From the NCBI RefSeq assembly GCF_026967985.1, contig NZ_JAPVBJ010000010.1, positions 124,001 to 188,000 of the forward strand: a DNA stretch of 64,000 bases, written 5' to 3'. Origin of the DNA: Modestobacter sp. VKM Ac-2984. Its GTDB lineage: Bacteria > Actinomycetota > Actinomycetes > Mycobacteriales > Geodermatophilaceae. Each line of letters opens with the position of its first letter. Position 1 is the first letter of the stretch. Both the position numbers and the translations under genes were made by a program. Positions 8,037 through 16,295 of this stretch are shown here, piece by piece. Below the pieces are notes generated by a model that searched no databases, was not told where the DNA came from, and saw only the letters and a program-made list of their open reading frames with translations.

Positions 8037-10268
8037 ATGACCAGCGACAACGGAACCAAGAGCACCGCGGCCGAGGCCCCCGCCGAGGCCGCCACCGACT
8101 CCTCGACCGGCTCGCCCCCCCAGCCTGACCCGACCCTCCCCCAGGGCTTCGGCGACCTGGACCGCGCGGCCATCGACACCGCGCGCGTCCTGGCGATGGA
8201 CGCGGTGCAGAAGGTCGGCAACGGCCACCCCGGCACCGCGATGAGCATGGCGCCGGTCGCCTACCTGCTCTTCCAGAAGTGGCTGAAGCACGACCCCAGC
8301 GACCCGAACTGGGCCGCCCGCGACCGCTTCGTGCTCTCCATGGGGCACTCCAGCCTCACCCTCTACGTGCAGCTCTACCTGGCCGGCTACGGCCTGGAGC
8401 TGTCCGACCTGCAGGCGCTGCGCACGTGGGGCTCCAAGACCCCGGGCCACCCCGAGGTCGGGCACACCGCCGGGGTCGAGACCACGACGGGCCCGCTGGG
8501 CCAGGGCGTCGGCAACGCGGTGGGCATGGCGATGGCCGCCCGCCGCGAGCGCGGCATGCTCGACCCGGACGCCCCCGAGGGAGAGAGCCTGTTCGACCAC
8601 ACCATCTGGGCCTTCGCCTCCGACGGTGACCTGGAGGAGGGCGTCAGCGGCGAGGCCTCCTCGCTCGCCGGCACCCAGGAGCTGGGCAACCTGGTCCTGG
8701 TCTACGACGACAACCGGATCTCGATCGAGGACGACACCACGATCGCCTTCACCGAGGACGTCGGCGCCCGTTACGCCGCCTACGGCTGGCACGTCCAGCA
8801 CGTCGACGACGGCGAGGACCTGGCCTCCGTGGACGCCGCGTTCGCCGCCGCCAAGGCCGAGACCACCCGACCGTCGATCGTCGTGCTGCGCACGGTCATC
8901 GGCTGGCCCGCGCCGAACAAGCAGAACACCGGTGCCGTGCACGGATCGGCCCTCGGCGACGACGAGGTGAAGGCGACCAAGGAGATCCTCGGCTTCGACC
9001 CGGAGAAGACCTTCGACGTCACCCCCGAGGTCATCGAGCACACCCGCAAGGCCGTCACCCGCGGCCAGCAGGCACACGCCGAGTGGCAGAAGCGCTTCGA
9101 CGCCTGGACCACCGCCAACCCCGAGGGCGCCGCGCTGCTGGAGCGGATGAGCACCCGCACCCTCCCCGAGGGCTGGGCCGCCGGACTGCCGTCCTGGGAC
9201 GCCGACCCCAAGGGCGTCGCCACCCGCAAGGCCTCCGGTGAGGTCCTCGCCGCCCTCTACCCCGAGCTCCCCGAGCTGTGGGGCGGGTCGGCCGACCTCG
9301 CCGAGAGCAACAACACCGCGGTGAAGGGCGAGCCGTCGTTCCTGCCGGCCAGCCGCCAGACCAAGATGTGGTCCGGTGGTCCCTACGGCCGCACGCTGCA
9401 CTTCGGTGTCCGCGAGCACGCCATGGGATCGATCATGAACGGCATCGCGCTGCACGGTGGCACCCGCGTCTACGGCGGCACCTTCCTCACGTTCTCCGAC
9501 TACATGCGCGGTGCAGTGCGGCTCGCCGCCCTCATGCAGCTGCCGGTCACCTACGTGTGGACCCACGACTCGATCGGTCTCGGCGAGGACGGCCCGACCC
9601 ACCAGCCGATCGAGCACTACGCCGCGCTGCGCGCCATCCCGGGGCTGGACTTCGTCCGCCCCGCCGACGCCAACGAGACCGCGGTGGCCTGGCGCACGAT
9701 CCTCGAGCACAACGACCGGCCCGCGGGGCTGGCGCTGTCCCGGCAGAACCTGCCGGTGTTCGACCGCACCGAGTTCGCCTCGGCGGAGGGCACCGCCAAG
9801 GGCGGGTACGTGCTGGCCGAGGCGTCCAACGGCGCCCCCGAGGTGGTCCTCATGGGCACCGGCTCGGAGGTCCAGATCGCGGTGGCCGCCCGCGAGCAGC
9901 TCGAGGCCCAGGGCGTGCCGACCCGCGTCGTGTCCCTGCCCTGCTGGGAGTGGTTCGCCGAGCAGGACCAGGCCTACCGCGAGCAGGTGCTGCCCCCGTC
10001 GGTCAAGGCGCGGGTCAGCGTCGAGGCCGGGGTGCCGATGGGCTGGCGTGAGTTCGTCGGCGACGCCGGGCGGATCGTCGGGCTCAACCACTACGGGGCC
10101 AGCGCGTCCTTCTCGAAGCTGTACGAGGAGTTCGGGCTGACCGAGGACGCCGTCGTCGCGGCTGCCCGGGAGAGCATCCAGGCCGCGGCCTCCGGCGCCA
10201 CCCCGCCCAGCGGTGCCGGCGTCTCCCGCGGCGGGGTCTTCGGCTCCGACGCCACCGCCGACCACTGA
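8037..10268 (+). CDS. tkt: Transketolase
   Basis: This is the thiamine-diphosphate enzyme of the non-oxidative pentose phosphate pathway, moving two-carbon ketol units between sugar phosphates. From ATG 8037 it has 743 residues. A 30-residue polar leader is followed by the TPP-binding N-terminal domain (GNGHPGTAMSMAP, and the GDLEEG of the TPP motif), the pyrimidine-binding middle domain (FGVREHAMGSIMNGIALHGG, GLGEDGPTHQPIEH) and the C-terminal transketolase domain. It is the first gene of the tkt-tal-zwf-opcA-pgl block, all on the plus strand. A hairpin follows the stop. The SigR-like promoter upstream would link it to NADPH demand under disulfide stress, but this is inference. Confidence 0.97.
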   Translation: MTSDNGTKSTAAEAPAEAATDSSTGSPPQPDPTLPQGFGDLDRAAIDTARVLAMDAVQKVGNGHPGTAMSMAPVAYLLFQKWLKHDPSDPNWAARDRFVLSMGHSSLTLYVQLYLAGYGLELSDLQALRTWGSKTPGHPEVGHTAGVETTTGPLGQGVGNAVGMAMAARRERGMLDPDAPEGESLFDHTIWAFASDGDLEEGVSGEASSLAGTQELGNLVLVYDDNRISIEDDTTIAFTEDVGARYAAYGWHVQHVDDGEDLASVDAAFAAAKAETTRPSIVVLRTVIGWPAPNKQNTGAVHGSALGDDEVKATKEILGFDPEKTFDVTPEVIEHTRKAVTRGQQAHAEWQKRFDAWTTANPEGAALLERMSTRTLPEGWAAGLPSWDADPKGVATRKASGEVLAALYPELPELWGGSADLAESNNTAVKGEPSFLPASRQTKMWSGGPYGRTLHFGVREHAMGSIMNGIALHGGTRVYGGTFLTFSDYMRGAVRLAALMQLPVTYVWTHDSIGLGEDGPTHQPIEHYAALRAIPGLDFVRPADANETAVAWRTILEHNDRPAGLALSRQNLPVFDRTEFASAEGTAKGGYVLAEASNGAPEVVLMGTGSEVQIAVAAREQLEAQGVPTRVVSLPCWEWFAEQDQAYREQVLPPSVKARVSVEAGVPMGWREFVGDAGRIVGLNHYGASASFSKLYEEFGLTEDAVVAAARESIQAAASGATPPSGAGVSRGGVFGSDATADH

Positions 10269-10282
10269 GGACGTGACCCCGT

Positions 10283-10321
10283 CCCGGGTCCCACCGCCGC
10301 ACACTCGAGGCGGGACCCGGG
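10283..10321 (+). terminator. Hairpin after tkt
   Basis: A perfect 10-bp inverted repeat (10283..10292 with 10312..10321) with a 19-nt loop starts 14 nt after the tkt stop. It may terminate or attenuate transcription before tal. Confidence 0.6.
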
Positions 10322-10400
10322 CCGGGGCCACCAACCAGTCGACAACTCGCACACGGGTCCCCCACCGAGGGGCCTGACCACACCGACAGGAGGGCATGAG

Positions 10401-11507
10401 ATGGCCCAGAACGAGAACCTGGCACAGCTGTCGAAGGCGGGGGTCGCCGTCTGGCTCGACGACCTCTCCCGGGACCGCATCCGCAGCGGCAACCTGCAGT
10501 CGCTGGTCGACGAGCAGAGCGTCGTCGGCGTCACCACCAACCCGAGCATCTTCGCCGCGGCGATCAGCGGCTCGGAGTCCTACGACGACCAGCTGCACGC
10601 GCTGGCCGTCCGCAAGGTCAGCGTCGAGGAGGCACTGCGCACCATCACCGCAGCCGACGTCCGCGACGCCTGCGACCTGCTCGCGCCGGTCGCCGCCCGG
10701 ACCGGCCGCGACGGCCGCGTCTCCCTCGAGGTCGCGCCGGGCCTGGCGCACGACGAGGACGCCACCGCCGCCGAGGCCGCCCACCTGTGGTGGCTCGTCG
10801 ACCGGCCGAACCTCTTCATCAAGATCCCGGCCACGCTGGCCAGCCTCCCGGCGATCACCACCTCGATCGCCCGGGGCATCAGCGTCAACGTGACGCTGAT
10901 CTTCAGCCTCGACCGCTACAAGGCCGTCATGGACGCCTACCTGTCCGGCCTGGAGCAGCGGCTGGCCGAGGACCCGGAGGCCTCCTTCGAGGGCATCGAG
11001 TCGGTGGCCTCGTTCTTCGTGTCCCGGGTGGACAGCGAGATCGACAAGCGCCTGGACGCCAGCGGCGCGGATGCCTCGCTCAAGGGCAAGGCGGGCGTCG
11101 CGAACGCCCAGCTGGCCTACCAGGCGTACGAGGAGGTCTTCTCCTCCGACCGCTGGAAGGCGCTGGAGGCCAAGGGTGCGAGCAAGCAGCGCCCGCTGTG
11201 GGCCTCCACCGGGGTCAAGAACCCCGACTACTCCGACACCCTCTACCTGTCCGAGCTCATCGCCCCGGACACGGTGAACACCATGCCGGAGAAGACGATG
11301 CAGGCCTACGCCGACCACGGCCAGGCCGGCACCCCGGTGCAGTCGGCCTACGCGGACGCCGAGAAGGTCATGCAGGCGGTCGCCGACGCCGGTGTCGACC
11401 TCGACGACGTGTTCCGCGTCCTCGAGGACGAGGCCGTGCAGAAGTTCGTCGACGCCTGGGACGAGCTGACCGGCTCGGTGCAGGAGCAGCTGCAGGACAA
11501 GGCGTGA
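10401..11507 (+). CDS. tal: Transaldolase
   Basis: Transaldolase transfers a dihydroxyacetone unit from sedoheptulose 7-phosphate to glyceraldehyde 3-phosphate. The 368-residue product is a TIM-barrel enzyme of the longer actinobacterial Tal type. It carries [10 protein letters not shown] near the N terminus, the Schiff-base lysine in LFIKIPAT (K141), [11 protein letters not shown] and [12 protein letters not shown]. The start is ATG 10401, preceded at 6 nt by a strong AGGAGGG. An ATG five bases earlier is out of frame. It is separated from tkt by 132 bp with a hairpin and from zwf by 146 bp with another. Confidence 0.97.
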   Translation: MAQNENLAQLSKAGVAVWLDDLSRDRIRSGNLQSLVDEQSVVGVTTNPSIFAAAISGSESYDDQLHALAVRKVSVEEALRTITAADVRDACDLLAPVAARTGRDGRVSLEVAPGLAHDEDATAAEAAHLWWLVDRPNLFIKIPATLASLPAITTSIARGISVNVTLIFSLDRYKAVMDAYLSGLEQRLAEDPEASFEGIESVASFFVSRVDSEIDKRLDASGADASLKGKAGVANAQLAYQAYEEVFSSDRWKALEAKGASKQRPLWASTGVKNPDYSDTLYLSELIAPDTVNTMPEKTMQAYADHGQAGTPVQSAYADAEKVMQAVADAGVDLDDVFRVLEDEAVQKFVDAWDELTGSVQEQLQDKA

Positions 11508-11512
11508 CCGCC

Positions 11513-11551
11513 GGGGCCCGGGCGGCGGCACACCTGCCGCTCCCGGGCCCC
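11513..11551 (+). terminator. Strong hairpin between tal and zwf
   Basis: The 10-bp outer stem (11513..11522 with 11542..11551) encloses a 6-bp inner stem (11525..11530 with 11535..11540) and a CACC loop, beginning 5 nt after the tal stop. It lacks a U tract. It is likely a terminator or partial attenuator inside the pentose phosphate block. Confidence 0.65.
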
Positions 11552-11653
11552 GCGCTGCCCCGCCTGCGCACCACCCTCTGGACACCGTCCGTCGTCCGTT
11601 CCGGCGCCGCACCGGACGACGGGCACCCTGCGAGCTGATCGAGGACGGACACG

Positions 11654-13177
11654 ATGCCCACCAACCCGTTGCGCGATCCACGGGACCGGCGGCTGCCCCG
11701 GGTCCCCGAGCCCTGTGCCCTGGTCGTCTTCGGGATCACCGGAGACCTCTCGCGCAAGAAGCTCCTCCCCGCCGTCTACGACCTGGCCAACCGCGGCCTG
11801 CTGCCGACCAACTTCGCGCTGCTGGGCTTCGCCCGCCGCGACTGGGGCGACGTGGAGTTCTCCGAGCTGGCGCGTTCCGCCGCCCGCGAGCACGCCCGCA
11901 CACCGTGGCGTGAGGAGGTCTGGGAGCGGCTGGCCAACAGCGTCCGGTTCGTCCAGGGCTCCTTCGACGACGACAACGCCTTCGATGAGCTGGCCAGCAA
12001 CCTGGCCGAGCTCGAGGGCAGTCACGGCATCGGCGGCAACGCGGCCTTCTACCTGTCGATCCCGCCGGCCATGTTCCCCACCGTCCTGAAGCAGATGCAG
12101 CGCACCGGGATGGCCGAGAGCAGCCCGGACCGCTGGCGCCGCGTCGTCGTGGAGAAGCCCTTCGGCACCGACCTGTCCTCCAGCCGCGAGCTGAACGAGC
12201 TGGTCGACTCGGTGTTCACCGCCGACGACGTCTTCCGGATCGACCACTACCTGGGCAAGGAGACGGTCCAGAACCTGCTGGCCCTCCGCTTCGCCAACAC
12301 CATGTTCGAGCCGATCTGGAACGGCCACCACGTCGACTCCGTGCAGATCACGATGGCCGAGGACGTCGGCATCGGCGGGCGGGCCGGGTTCTACGAGAAG
12401 ACCGGCGCCGCCCGTGACGTCCTGCAGAACCACCTGCTCCAGCTCCTGGCGCTGACCGCCATGGAGGAGCCGGTCGAGTTCTCCGCGGAGGAGATCCGCA
12501 CCGAGAAGCTCAAGGTGCTCCGGGCGGTCTCCGTCCCCGCCGAGGAGGACATGGTCCAGTTCGCCGTCCGCGGCCAGTACCAGCAGGGCTGGCTGGCCGG
12601 TCAGCGGGCGAACGGCTACCGCCAGGAGGAGGGCGTCGCGAGCGACTCCAGCACGGAGACCTACGCCGCCGTCCGGCTGGGCGTGGAGACCCGGCGCTGG
12701 GCGGGCGTGCCGTTCTACCTGCGCACCGGCAAGCGGCTGCCCCGCCGGGTCACCGAGATCGCCCTGGTCTTCAAGCGCGCGCCGCACCTGCCCTTCGCCC
12801 CCACCGACACCGAGGAGCTGGGCCACAACCAGCTCGTCATCCGGGTGCAGCCCGACGAGGGCATGACGCTGAAGTTCGGCTCGAAGGTGCCCGGCAGCGT
12901 GATGGAGGTCCGCGACGTCGCGATGGACTTCCTCTACGGCGAGCAGTTCACCGAGGCGAGCCCGGAGGCCTACGAGCGGCTGCTGCTCGACGTGCTGCTC
13001 GGCGACGCCACGCTGTTCCCCCGCAACGCCGAGGTGGAGGCCTCCTGGGCGGTCATCGACCCGCTCGAGGCGTTCTGGGCCGACACGGAGCCGCACCCCT
13101 ACCGGGCGGGCGAGTGGGGTCCGCGGGCCGCCGACGCCATGCTCGAGGCCGACGGCCGGCTGTGGCGCCGACCGTGA
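11654..13177 (+). CDS. zwf: Glucose-6-phosphate 1-dehydrogenase
   Basis: Zwf oxidises glucose 6-phosphate to 6-phosphogluconolactone and is the main entry point for NADPH. The 507-residue protein has the N-terminal Rossmann motif GITGDLSRKK (27-36) for NADP and the catalytic signature RIDHYLGKE (195-203), whose His is the general base. The large C-terminal domain is complete. ATG 11654 is preceded by GAGGACGGACACG, a usable ribosome-binding site. It is followed 46 bp later by opcA, its allosteric partner, and then pgl, which takes its product. The gene order is the standard actinobacterial one. Confidence 0.97.
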   Translation: MPTNPLRDPRDRRLPRVPEPCALVVFGITGDLSRKKLLPAVYDLANRGLLPTNFALLGFARRDWGDVEFSELARSAAREHARTPWREEVWERLANSVRFVQGSFDDDNAFDELASNLAELEGSHGIGGNAAFYLSIPPAMFPTVLKQMQRTGMAESSPDRWRRVVVEKPFGTDLSSSRELNELVDSVFTADDVFRIDHYLGKETVQNLLALRFANTMFEPIWNGHHVDSVQITMAEDVGIGGRAGFYEKTGAARDVLQNHLLQLLALTAMEEPVEFSAEEIRTEKLKVLRAVSVPAEEDMVQFAVRGQYQQGWLAGQRANGYRQEEGVASDSSTETYAAVRLGVETRRWAGVPFYLRTGKRLPRRVTEIALVFKRAPHLPFAPTDTEELGHNQLVIRVQPDEGMTLKFGSKVPGSVMEVRDVAMDFLYGEQFTEASPEAYERLLLDVLLGDATLFPRNAEVEASWAVIDPLEAFWADTEPHPYRAGEWGPRAADAMLEADGRLWRRP

Positions 13178-13223
13178 CCCGCCTCCCCCGAACCGCCCGA
13201 GCGACTCCCCAGGAGGGGATCTC

Positions 13224-14465
13224 ATGACCACGCTGTGGGACACCACCGGATCCGCGGTGGTCAAGGAACTGGCCGCCCAGCGCCGCACCGGCGGCGCCGT
13301 GATGAGCGGCGTCGCGCTGACGCTGGTGGTCGTCGCCGACGAGGGCCGGGTCGCCGAGGCCGAGCAGGCCGCGTCCGCCGCGGCCGAGGTGCACCCCTGC
13401 CGGCTGCTGGTCGTCGTGCGGCGCCAGGTCGAGGCCCCGGTGCCCCGGCTGGACGCCGAGGTGCTCATCGGTGGCCGGCTGGGCCCGGGTGAGGCCGTCG
13501 TCATGCGGATGTACGGCCGCCTGGGCCTGCACGCGGAGTCCGTCGTGCTGCCGTTGCTCGCCGCCGACGCGCCGGTCGTCACCTGGTGGCACGAGACCCC
13601 GCCGGAGCTCATCGCGCGGGACGCCCTGGGCGTGATCGCCAACCGCCGGATCACCGACTCCGCCATGGCGGCCGACCCGGTCGCCGCGCTGCGGAACCGG
13701 GCGCACGACTACGCCCCGGGGGACACCGACCTGGCCTGGACCCGCAGCACGCCCTGGCGGGCCACGCTCGCCTCCACCCTCGACTCCGTCTCCGGTCGCC
13801 GCGGCGACGCGGTCCGGGTGCACGGCGGGCAGGTCGAGGGCGACCCGGCGAGCGCGACCGCCCAGCTGGTCGCCGGATGGCTGTCCGCCCGGTGCGGCTG
13901 CACCATCGAGGTGGTCCCCACCGCACGGGTCCCCGGGTCGGCCGGCATCGACAGCGTCGAGCTGCGCCTGGACCAGGACGAGGTCGTGCGGCTGCAGGAC
14001 GACCGCAAGGGCGGGGCGGTGATCAACCAGCCGTTCCGGCCGGAGGCCGTCGTCGCGCTGCCCGACCGCAGCCTCGGCGAGCTGATCGGTGAGGAGCTGC
14101 GCCGGCTGGACTCCGATGAGCCCTACAGCGAGGCGCTGGAGGCGGTGACCGGTGCGACCGGTCTCTCCGCCCGGCCGGGCTGCCGGGACCACGTCTGGTA
14201 CGACCCCATGCGGCCGCAGCAGACCTCCGAGCCGAGCAACGGCAACGGCAACGGGGACGGCGCACCCCCCAGCGCCTCCCCTGCGGCGTCGGCGGCCACC
14301 CCGGCCCCGACGGTGCCCGACGACTCGGTCGACGCCGACGAGGTGGCCGAGAGCGGGGAGCACGACTCCCCCGCCGACGACTCCGACGAGCAGCCGGTCG
14401 TGCAGTCCCCCGACGCGCCGTCGGCGGCCGGCGGCGCACCGACCAGGAAGGCGCGCACCCGATGA
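13224..14465 (+). CDS. opcA: OpcA, glucose-6-phosphate dehydrogenase assembly/activator protein
   Basis: OpcA is a non-catalytic partner that activates Zwf in cyanobacteria and actinobacteria. The N-terminal domain (LWDTTGSAVVKEL) and C-terminal OpcA domain end at about residue 330 (PGCRDHVWYDPM). They are followed by an 80-residue low-complexity tail rich in Ala, Pro, Asp and Ser, unusual in length and probably disordered. A strong AGGAGGGG lies 6-7 nt before ATG 13224. The stop overlaps the pgl start (ATGA), so the two are translationally coupled. Confidence 0.93.
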   Translation: MTTLWDTTGSAVVKELAAQRRTGGAVMSGVALTLVVVADEGRVAEAEQAASAAAEVHPCRLLVVVRRQVEAPVPRLDAEVLIGGRLGPGEAVVMRMYGRLGLHAESVVLPLLAADAPVVTWWHETPPELIARDALGVIANRRITDSAMAADPVAALRNRAHDYAPGDTDLAWTRSTPWRATLASTLDSVSGRRGDAVRVHGGQVEGDPASATAQLVAGWLSARCGCTIEVVPTARVPGSAGIDSVELRLDQDEVVRLQDDRKGGAVINQPFRPEAVVALPDRSLGELIGEELRRLDSDEPYSEALEAVTGATGLSARPGCRDHVWYDPMRPQQTSEPSNGNGNGDGAPPSASPAASAATPAPTVPDDSVDADEVAESGEHDSPADDSDEQPVVQSPDAPSAAGGAPTRKARTR

Positions 14466-15274
14466 GCCACACCTCCCCCGGCGACCGGGTCGACCAGGCC
14501 CTGACCGAGTCCGGCCGGCCCGCCCCCGACGTCGTGGTCCAGCCCGACGCCGACCAGCTCGCCCGCTCCGTCGCCTCCGCGCTGGTCGCCCGGCTGGCCG
14601 CGGCCCAGGCCGTGCACGGGACGGCGTCGGTGGTCCTCACCGGCGGGGGCATCGGCACCGCCGTGCTCGAGCGGGTCGCCGCGCTGGCCGCCGAGCCCGA
14701 GCACGCCGTCGTCGACTGGGCGGCGGTGGACGTGTGGTGGGGCGACGAGCGCTTCGTGCCGGTCGACGATCCGGACCGCAACGAGCTCGGCGCCCGGGAG
14801 TCGTTGCTGGGCAAGGTGGCGCTGGACCCCGAGCGGGTGCACCCGATGCCCTCCTCCGACGCCGGCTTCGACGAGCCGGAGGAGGCCGCGACCTGGTACG
14901 CCGAGCAGCTGGCCGCCGTCGCCGGTGCGGGCGAGACCATGCCCCGGATCGACGTGCTGCTGCTGGGGATGGGGCCGGAGGGGCACGTCGCCTCGATCTT
15001 CCCGGAGTCCCCGGCCGCCACCGACGACCGTCCGGTGGTCGCGGTCCGCGACTGCCCGAAGCCGCCGCCGACCCGGGTGAGCCTCGGCTTCGCAGCGATC
15101 ACCGCGGCCGAGGAGGTCTGGCTGCTGGTCAGCGGGGAGGGCAAGGCAGAGGCCGTCGCCCGGGCGCTGTCCGGCGCCGACCCGGTCCAGCTCCCGGCTG
15201 CCGGCGCGCGCGGCAAGCAGGCCACCCGCTGGCTCCTGGACGCCGCCGCAGCCAGCCAGCTCCCCCGAGCCTGA
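14462..15274 (+). CDS. pgl: 6-phosphogluconolactonase
   Basis: Pgl hydrolyses 6-phosphogluconolactone to 6-phosphogluconate. The 270-residue protein is of the DevB/NagB-like type. It shows the TGGGIGTAVLERV phosphate-binding loop, WGDERFVP, and LLLGMGPEGHVASIFP with the catalytic histidine region. The ATG overlaps the opcA stop by four bases. It is the last gene of the pentose phosphate block and is followed within 8 nt by a very strong hairpin. Confidence 0.96.
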   Translation: MSHTSPGDRVDQALTESGRPAPDVVVQPDADQLARSVASALVARLAAAQAVHGTASVVLTGGGIGTAVLERVAALAAEPEHAVVDWAAVDVWWGDERFVPVDDPDRNELGARESLLGKVALDPERVHPMPSSDAGFDEPEEAATWYAEQLAAVAGAGETMPRIDVLLLGMGPEGHVASIFPESPAATDDRPVVAVRDCPKPPPTRVSLGFAAITAAEEVWLLVSGEGKAEAVARALSGADPVQLPAAGARGKQATRWLLDAAAASQLPRA

Positions 15275-15282
15275 GCCCCGGA

Positions 15283-15336
15283 CAGCCGACAGCCCGGTCA
15301 CCCCAGCTGCTCATGGGGTGACCGGGCTGTCGGCTG
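15283..15336. terminator. Bidirectional terminator between pgl and rbpA
   Basis: A perfect 22-bp inverted repeat (15283..15304 with 15315..15336) with a 10-nt loop sits between two convergent genes, pgl and rbpA. It is the longest stem in the window and should stop transcripts from both sides. Confidence 0.9.
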
Positions 15337-15379
15337 GAACGGACCCGCCGCGGACCTGCCCGAGGCCCGGGTCCTGCGC

Positions 15380-15721
15380 TCAGGCGCCCCGGCGGGCGCG
15401 CAAGCGGCTCAGGGCCTCCTCCAGGAGTGCATCTCCGTCGGCGTCCGAGCGGCGCTCTCGCACGTAGGCCAGGTGCGTCTTGTACGGCTCCGTCCGCGGT
15501 GCCGGCGGCGGGTTCTGCTGGTCGGTCCCCGCCGGGAGCCCGCACCGAGGGCAGTCCCAGGTCTCCGGGACGTCGATGTCCGTCGCGAAGGCGATCCGCG
15601 ACTCGTGGTTGTTCGCGCACCAGAAGCCGATCCGGTGCCGTGGCGCTGCCTCGCCGCGCTCTGCCTCACCGATCGGTCCCGCACCGACCCGGCTCCCCCG
15701 GATCGCGTTCCCACCAGCCAC
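15380..15721 (-). CDS. rbpA: RbpA, RNA polymerase-binding transcription activator
   Basis: RbpA binds RNA polymerase and group 1/2 sigma factors and helps form open complexes. It is found only in actinobacteria. The start is taken as GTG 15721 (113 aa), which gives the conserved N terminus AGGNAIRGSRVGAGPIGE; an in-frame ATG at 15769 would add 16 unconserved residues. GGGGGG lies about 8 nt before the GTG. Next come the core domain with IGFWCANNHE and DIDVPETWDCPRCG, then PYKTHLAYVRERRS and a C-terminal helix (EEALSRLRARRG) that contacts sigma. A -10 TAGACT at 15779..15784 would give a leader of about 50 nt. Confidence 0.94.
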   Translation of the reverse strand: MAGGNAIRGSRVGAGPIGEAERGEAAPRHRIGFWCANNHESRIAFATDIDVPETWDCPRCGLPAGTDQQNPPPAPRTEPYKTHLAYVRERRSDADGDALLEEALSRLRARRGA

Positions 15722-15778
15722 GAGCGGCCCCCCTGATCGTCGCCACGTCGCGGTGACTGAGTTGATCACCGCTGGGGC

Positions 15779-15784
15779 AGTCTA
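15779..15784 (-). promoter_or_regulatory. Candidate -10 box of rbpA
   Basis: TAGACT on the minus strand fits TANNNT and is 58 bp upstream of the GTG start. No convincing -35 or SigR-type element is visible upstream, unlike the SigR-controlled rbpA of Streptomyces. Confidence 0.4.
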
Positions 15785-15944
15785 GGACCTGACCAGCTCG
15801 TCTGGGGTCACGATGTGAACACCCTGTGTGCCGCCACGCGCCCTGACGACGATGGGAACGATCGCACGACCGGACCACACCCGCGGCCCTTTCTCAGCGG
15901 CCCGCGCCGAGCTCGCGAGGCGTGGGGCGAGAGCGGGTCCTTCG

Positions 15945-16175
15945 TCAGATCTTCAGCAGCAGGCCGAGCGCCACGATGCAGACGGCCCACAGCAGGCCGG
16001 CGAAGACGGTCAGCCGGTTGAGGTTCTTCTCCACCACCGAGCTGCCGGACAGCTGGGAGGACACCGCGCCGCCGAACATCGAGGACAGGCCGCCGCCCTT
16101 GCCGCGGTGCAGCAGGATGAGCACGATCAGCAGCACGCTGGTGAGCACCAGCAGCACGTTGAGGAACAGCTCCAT
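15945..16175 (-). CDS. secG: SecG, preprotein translocase subunit
   Basis: This small accessory subunit of the SecYEG channel has 76 residues from ATG 16175, with two hydrophobic helices (about 4-24 and 52-74). They are joined by the conserved loop HRGKGGGLSSMFGG. AGGAGA lies 9 nt upstream. An in-frame GTG start at 16205 is less likely. The downstream position after tpiA is conserved in actinobacteria, but here a solute-binding protein gene intervenes. Confidence 0.92.
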   Translation of the reverse strand: MELFLNVLLVLTSVLLIVLILLHRGKGGGLSSMFGGAVSSQLSGSSVVEKNLNRLTVFAGLLWAVCIVALGLLLKI

Positions 16176-16295
16176 CAGTCGTTCGTCTCCTGTCCCGTAC
16201 ACCACGGGGTGGGTGGGCTCGCACCCGTCGGGTCGGGGGCTCTCGACGGTCCAGCCTAACGGACGACGCCGGTGTGGCGGTTCAGCCGGCGTCGG

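Noticed and set aside
7843-8040. Possible 57-65 residue leader peptide ending in an ATGA overlap with tkt
   Set aside because: Arg/Pro-rich sequence typical of non-coding frames in G+C-rich DNA, with no ribosome-binding site. The overlap alone is weak evidence.
7836-11681. Very long open frame (1281 codons) on the minus strand across tkt and tal
   Set aside because: It is the antisense of two certain genes. Composition is Gly/Val/Leu/Arg-rich with no domain, the usual shadow in G+C-rich DNA.
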